Of a stretch of 64,000 nt of DNA, positions 59,442-64,000 are shown piece after piece. The notes under the pieces were generated by a model. That model ran no database searches and had not been told where the DNA came from. It saw only the letters and a list, made by a program, of their open reading frames with translations. A program made the translations under genes and the position numbers. The stretch is taken from positions 62,001 through 126,000 of the forward strand of contig MBPM02000087.1 in assembly GCA_001695595.3 (NCBI GenBank), given 5' to 3'. The DNA comes from Plasmopara viticola (taxonomy: Eukaryota > Oomycota > Peronosporomycetes > Peronosporales > Peronosporaceae). Position 1 is the stretch's first letter. Each line of letters opens with the position of its first letter.

Positions 59442-60262
59442 GAGCCGCGTTATCCTTCCCCCATTTCTGTGATTGGCTAGCTAAATAGACTACTGATTGG
59501 CTGAAACTCGGGCTTGGTGTTTAAATATTCGTGACGCCACTTACCTCAATGAGCCTTCTGCTCATAGACAGCAAAGGATCGTGAAGAATCTGAAGGCCCT
59601 ACCCACAATAGAGTATTGGCCAATCCTGATCAGATTCAAGAACGAGGGAGGCCAGCATCAACACGACGTCTTCCCTCAGAATTCGAGCGCGTGAAGACTG
59701 CCGTAGCGCCTTATCGTCGAAGATGCCGTATCTGCAGAGATGCTGGCCATGATTCGCGAACATGCCAATTGCGCGAGCAGACAATGTAACACAGTCACTT
59801 CCTCAGCTATTAATATTGTTCAAATCGTTTCGGTAAGCTGGCTTTGCTCAGTATCGTACAATATCTTATAACACTCTTCTGAGATGATCAAAACTGTATC
59901 ACGATTGGCCATCCCCCGTAGGCATTGTCTTATTTCAAGCTAACCGCATTAAATATTGGTGAAACGATTGATGCTCTAACCGTGATTCAGATTTATGTCA
60001 GCACTAGGCTCTACACTTCTCCCTCGCGCATCTCTATACCCGTAAGATACATGTTGAACGTCTGAGCAGTCTTCAAAAGTGAACACTATTCTGTAGCGCG
60101 CGGTATATAAATATAATTTTTGTTGTAGATGGGGAAGCGGTAGTGGCGTCACGAAGATTTATGTACCAAGCCCGAATTTAGCCAATCAGTAGTTTATTCA
60201 ATTAGCCAATCACAACAAAGGGGGATGGATAACGAAATCGGGGGGGATGGATAACGCGGCTC
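59442..60262 (+). mobile_element. Non-autonomous Mutator-like element (821 bp)
   Basis: The element begins GAGCCGCGTTATCC and ends with the reverse complement GGATAACGCGGCTC. Terminal inverted repeats run about 59442-59542 on the left and 60141-60262 on the right; they share gtgattggcta, actactgattggct, tcgggcttggt and cgtgacgccact. The right arm is longer because a ggggatggataacg unit is tandemly repeated. Flanking 9-mers are taaatattt (left) and taaattttt (right), an 8/9 match, as expected for the 8-11-bp target duplications of Mutator-like elements. Inside, 59669-59790 still encodes the tail of a transposase with a CCHC zinc knuckle. No complete transposase is present, so any movement would need one supplied in trans. 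Confidence 0.82.
59669..59793 (+). pseudogene. Transposase C-terminal remnant with CCHC zinc knuckle
   Basis: One reading frame gives T-R-R-L-P-S-E-F-E-R-V-K-T-A, then R-R-R-C-R-I-C-R-D-A-G-H-D-S-R-T-C and a stop after Q-L-R-E-Q-T-M. The C-x2-C-x4-H-x4-C knuckle is at 59724-59765. Mutator-like transposases often end in such a knuckle. The upstream part (59497-59694) is in another frame, so the coding region is broken. Confidence 0.7.
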
Positions 60263-60370
60263 TAAATTTTTTTGCAACAATGGCAAACATATACATGTAC
60301 AAAATAAAAAAGTAGAAAAGTTATACCTTTAAATAGTAATTTTACCTTATACAATGGAAGTGATGGTAAA

Positions 60371-60960
60371 GATGCAATGCAAACAGAAAGATGGCGCGGG
60401 TTCAAATCCACTTGTTACAAAGTGGCTTAAAGTTGCCGGACAGACCGAACAATGTGGTGTGTTTCGTCTTATGCTGCCAGTTCCATCACCTAATTGTTAA
60501 AAATGCGGAAACAATTCAAGTATGTCCAAGTTTAACAACATCGTTGTTGTGTCGGATCGAATTGGGACAAACAAGCCAATGGAGTATGCTATTGAGTTAA
60601 ACAGTACCAGTGGCACCTGCAAATGCGGTTATGTGAAGAAATTTAATGCTTCACGTCGACACCTCATAGCAGCACGTGCACAATTGTTGTTTAGGGGTAT
60701 GTGGTCAACCAAAACGTATCTACTTGCCTACGATGAAGCACTCAAAGTGAAGCCATTTGTAACAAAAAGTGAACTGAGCATCTTCAACCAAACCCGTCTA
60801 AAAGAAAAGATCGACCCAAAAAGAAGCGAATCAAATCAAAGCATGCTACATTGAAGTCGACGCGCCATAAAGTATACTTTGATGCGGCAGCTGTGGTCAA
60901 GTGGGACACAACAAGCGTCGATGCACCAGTAATGCGCAGCATAAAAGTATGTTTTTTTCA
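60371..60960 (+). mobile_element. Mutator-like transposase relic with damaged SWIM finger
   Basis: The frame at 60522-60854 reads G-T-C-K-C-G-Y-V-K-K-F-N-A-S-R-R-H-L-I-A, which resembles the SWIM zinc finger (C-x-C-xn-C-x-H) near the C-terminus of Mutator-like transposases. Where the third Cys should stand there is Arg, so zinc binding is probably lost. Coding-like sequence continues after 60815 in another frame (K-S-K-H-A-T-L-K-S-T-R-H-K-V-Y-F), a slip in the A-rich run near 60820. Upstream, 60391-60600 overlaps in a third frame. It lies 109 bp beyond the TIR element and may belong to a different, older insertion. Confidence 0.6.
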
Positions 60961-61960
60961 GTGAGTTAGGATTTTTTTAATTTTTCAATAGTATTTTACT
61001 TCGTAGGTAGATTTTTTTCATTAAAGTCGAAAAGTTGTGATTCAAGGTAAAACGCATAGCACACGAAGCTACCGATTTAAGTAAAATTTTAGTTTTAACA
61101 AGACTGCACAACGGATTATTTAAAGCTACTTTATGTAGCAAAATTACATACATTAGTACAGCTCCAACAACCTCAAGAGGAAAGGTAAAAAGCAAACTTT
61201 ACATTTCTAATTTTTCGAGACAAGAAAGGCTTAAGCCCTCTAAATTATTGTTATTTTTATTGTCTATAAAATAAAGTGTATGTTTAATCTCTCTGGATTA
61301 TAGAAACAACTTCTTAACATAGATTGGGAATATTTCTTAAAATTTGAAAGACGTCTAATTTAATCGAAATTCCAAAAAAAATATCGACAATGAAAGCTTA
61401 TAATTAGAGTTAATGAAATAACAGCTCCGATGTTTTTTATGTGTTCAAACATATCCAGGACATTTTTACTAATAATTAACCCAAAAAGTATTAGTTGGTG
61501 TAATAATTACATTTGATATTGTAATTTTCGCTACATTTTCAAAAAGCCCTTTCCTTCTATTAATGTAGAGGAACAAAAGATGTTGTTTTATAATTTTATA
61601 TGGATTTAAACATATGAGTAATTAGACTTCAATTAACTATAGTGACCTATAATTAAATCTCTTAATATTCTTCTTTAAGGATATTATCTCGCTAATGTAT
61701 AGCTCACATAATCTATAAATATAGATTTATAAGTTAATTAGTGAAATTTCATTCCATCACATCCTAAAGAAAGTGAGCACCTGATAAGGTACTTGTTATC
61801 CCAAAGTTACAAGATAATTTCTATGAGGATTTGACAATATATTAGACTATCGAAACTAATTTGATCTAGAGACTATATTTGGTTTCTATATTAAAATATA
61901 TTTTCCACCAGATGAAGCATGAAAAGACGTATTTGTATCTGTAATGTAATGTACTACGTT
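60961..61960. other. Extremely AT-rich block
   Basis: About 1 kb with clearly higher AT content than the rest of the window. Stops are dense in all frames. No gene, tRNA or repeat was recognised. The composition would fit worn transposon DNA, a centromere-like spacer or a nuclear copy of mitochondrial DNA, but I see no mitochondrial gene motif. Confidence 0.5.
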
Positions 61961-61969
61961 ATCGCGTTG

Positions 61970-62250
61970 CCAAGTTATGCACGTGCTAGGCTCAGTCTGG
62001 CTAGTCCACGGCATAGAGTGGTGTCCGCATACGTCGGGTCTCGTTCGGCGGGCAGTGCAGCCAGCACCGAAGTCGTGAGGGTCTTCCATCACTTTGTTTA
62101 GCTCTGACTTGGTAAGAGCCCAGGTGGCGCCCTGGTGCTGGAGACCGTCGCGTCGAGGGTAAGACTCGTTAGAGACCTGCAGATGCCCGAGAGCACCTGC
62201 CCGAAGCGCGAGCATTTACCCCCCGCGCTTGAAAGGAGGGCGTCACCCCA
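61970..62250 (-). other. GC-rich island of unknown origin
   Basis: A 280-bp stretch with much higher GC than its flanks contains a 109-codon minus-strand frame (62215-61886; M-L-A-L-R-A-G-A-L-G-H-L-Q-V-S-N-E). The protein is not recognised. The sharp borders and position between an AT-rich block and transposon debris suggest an inserted repeat, such as an LTR or gag end, but no matching second copy lies in the window. Confidence 0.4.
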
Positions 62251-62600
62251 ACCTTTTCCGAAGAATTTGTATCTGCTAACAGCATATAGTAAGGATAGGT
62301 TTCATACATTATAACGTACTTGATTCTTCACCACTTCGACAAATAAAAACCTACTTTTGGACTCGATAAGATTATCAATTCTATTTAAGGGGGCCATTGA
62401 CTGGCCAGCGCTTTTTTACCGGGCCACCACCACTCATAATAGCTGAATTGACTGTATTTGAAGGCCTTTGATTGGTCAGATTGGAACGTTTCTAATCCAT
62501 TACCAAATCACAGTAAGAATTCGTTCCAGCCAGCTGCCAACGATGACGCAACATGCCATTACAAGCGTATCAAAGCCAGCCTTAGCACTAGCTGCCCTCT
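62251..62600. other. Spacer between GC-rich island and transposase relic
   Basis: AT-rich with a few short open frames, nothing recognised. The word tgattggtcagattgg near 62.47 kb faintly recalls the tgattggct blocks in the 59.4-kb element's inverted repeats, but the match is too short to define a repeat end. Confidence 0.35.
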
Positions 62601-63870
62601 TGAAAGTGCTTCCGATTCATTATTGGAGGTTCTGGAGGAGCAGGTGTTGACATGTTCGTGCATTGTGACCTGGCAAACCACAATTGCGACAATTGTGACG
62701 CCTGGAAGGAGGGCGACATCCACATGCACGAAGCGCGCGTCGTTCTACAGTTTGTTGCGCCAGCAGGCTCCACAGGCCCTGCATCTACTCAGGATCACGT
62801 ATATGTGCCTGTGGTGGCGCTCTAATGTATTCAACAATCTCTTTTCTTCAACGCCCCCCATTCTAATGCTGGGCTGATACCATCTGCCAAGCTGATGGCA
62901 GGTCTGGTAGACCTTGCTGTAGAAAAATCTTCGGTGGCTGAACAAACCACCAATACTTGTTGATGTCATCGATGGAGAGCGGCCGGTGTCGTGCAAAGAA
63001 AACATGTATTCCATGTTTGACGTCGACAAGCCTGCTTTGACACAACGCGCATTAGTCCACTGCACACGCTGTATATACTGTTTATACGATACTGGTTCCA
63101 TCTGTACGTACCTTGACAGAGTCTAATGGGCTAATCGTTATTGTCAACAACATCAAATTGATCTGTAAAACGGCGGAATGCTGTACGTAGACAAGCCCTT
63201 GAAATCTTGCCCCTGACATCGTAGACATTTTGCCAAAACGCATGTCAACGGCTGCATGCTCTCTTGCATGATGTTGCTTGATGACAGCTAGCTGTTCATC
63301 ACAAGCAAGCCTAATTGCGATTGTAGCCGAAACGGATCATCCGTGTGGTATCCAATATACCATTCTAAAGCAGCACGAGCGCTCTTTACACGAGAGGTGG
63401 TGACATGACCGTGATACTCTTTATAACGAAGAAAACAGGGCACATTTATTTCTCTTCAACACAGACAGGTGTCTATAATCTATCAGAGGACCTGGGGGAG
63501 CTTCACGCATCTGTTCAAACTTTCGATTGTGATTCTTAATCCGGTCTTGGGCAACTAAAATGTTTCAGTCTTTGATAAAGGCCCCCAAGCATCATTGGTG
63601 GCATGTAACTCGTGTGGTTGGCAAGAATGTTTCTTAAGATGTGCCAGTGGCAAAGGAGCCCATTTTGACGGCCGGAAAACCATCGTCAATAATGTTCATA
63701 CGAGCAAACTCTCGATCAGTGACAAAAGTTCATTATCTCGCAATCTATCCGGTGCAGCTTGCACATACCCTAGAGGTATTTTTTTTCCCGTTCTGCCTGC
63801 AGAAAAAATTATGTCAATGCATACTTCTTTGTTTTGTATGTATAGTCAAGCAGCCAGACTGTTCCAGTAG
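62600..63870 (-). mobile_element. Decayed transposase with C-terminal zinc knuckle
   Basis: Minus-strand coding pieces run from about 63.87 to 62.6 kb in several frames: F-A-R-M-N-I-I-D-D-G-F-P-A-V-K-M, later R-H-R-P-L-S-I-D-D-I-N-K-Y-W-W-F-V-Q-P, and at 62691-62650 a knuckle N-C-R-N-C-G-L-P-G-H-N-A-R-T-C (C-x2-C-x4-H-x4-C). Order and knuckle position resemble a DDE transposase with a C-terminal knuckle, as in the element at 59.4 kb. I could not assign the family (Mutator-like or piggyBac-like) and no inverted ends were found. Frameshifts and stops show it is dead. Confidence 0.5.
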
Positions 63871-64000
63871 CATACTTGCTTACAATCTCTTTGGCCGATG
63901 TAGAAAAACGAAAAGGTGTGTCACTATCTATCCCTGGCATGCAACGTATTACTGCGTATCAGCAGTGGCCAGCCCATCTAGTAGCGCTGTGAGGGGTGTC

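Noticed and set aside
60398..60412. B-box-like ggttcaaatcc
   Set aside because: No A box lies upstream at a suitable distance and no cloverleaf can be formed.
1..64000. CRISPR arrays, bacterial operons, Shine-Dalgarno sites
   Set aside because: The window is eukaryotic nuclear DNA with spliceosomal introns. No regularly spaced direct repeats were seen.
1..64000. A new multi-gene system such as a biosynthetic cluster or defence island
   Set aside because: The recognisable genes are unrelated housekeeping functions in separate islands, and the rest is transposon debris or unreadable spacer. No set of adjacent unknown genes supports such a claim.

Overview
The window looks like nuclear DNA of an oomycete, probably a zoospore-forming member of the Peronosporales such as Phytophthora or Plasmopara. 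The evidence is very short introns (about 60-145 nt) with GT-AG borders, compact gene islands separated by long AT-rich and repeat-rich spacers, decayed Ty3/gypsy and Mutator-like transposons, a folate-biopterin transporter, and an intact SPAG6/PF16 axoneme gene, which implies flagellated cells. The genus call is inference.

I support 14 intact or near-intact protein genes, and for eight of them I rebuilt exon-intron structures. Region 1-10 kb has no host gene and only a gypsy protease scrap near 9.0 kb. At 10.3-12.3 kb a YEATS4/GAS41-like gene (minus) and an FHA-domain gene (plus) are divergent. At 13.85-14.2 kb there is a tRNA-derived SINE-like block, and at 14.6-15.1 kb a gypsy integrase relic. 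At 15.2-19.1 kb an intact folate-biopterin transporter (minus) faces head-to-head a broken paralogue (plus). At 22-24.3 kb lies a decayed gypsy pol on the minus strand. SPAG6 stands alone at 26.1-27.6 kb.

The island at 28.8-33.0 kb holds an SLC35B1-like nucleotide-sugar transporter, mitochondrial bL9, a six-exon alkylguanine-DNA alkyltransferase and a pseudouridine synthase. After 8.4 kb of gene-free DNA come PDCD2 (minus) and MIC10 (plus), divergent at 41.4-43.2 kb. A decayed gypsy gag-protease lies at 45.9-47.4 kb. The last island, 52.7-59.1 kb, holds a lysine-rich basic protein, a RAP-domain protein, a Mis18-like kinetochore protein and an importin-11-like karyopherin.

From 59.4 kb to the end the DNA is transposon debris: an 821-bp Mutator-like element with terminal inverted repeats, a SWIM-type transposase relic, an AT-rich block, a small GC-rich block and another transposase relic with a zinc knuckle.

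The genes are housekeeping functions: chromatin reading, mitochondrial translation, cristae shape and RNA handling, kinetochore assembly, nuclear import, DNA repair and flagellar motility. They do not form one pathway. Three divergent pairs share start-to-start gaps of 67-103 bp, which suggests bidirectional promoters. I did not find an obviously new multi-gene system; the most notable items are the inverted transporter duplication, the Mutator-like debris cluster and the small intron-dense alkyltransferase.
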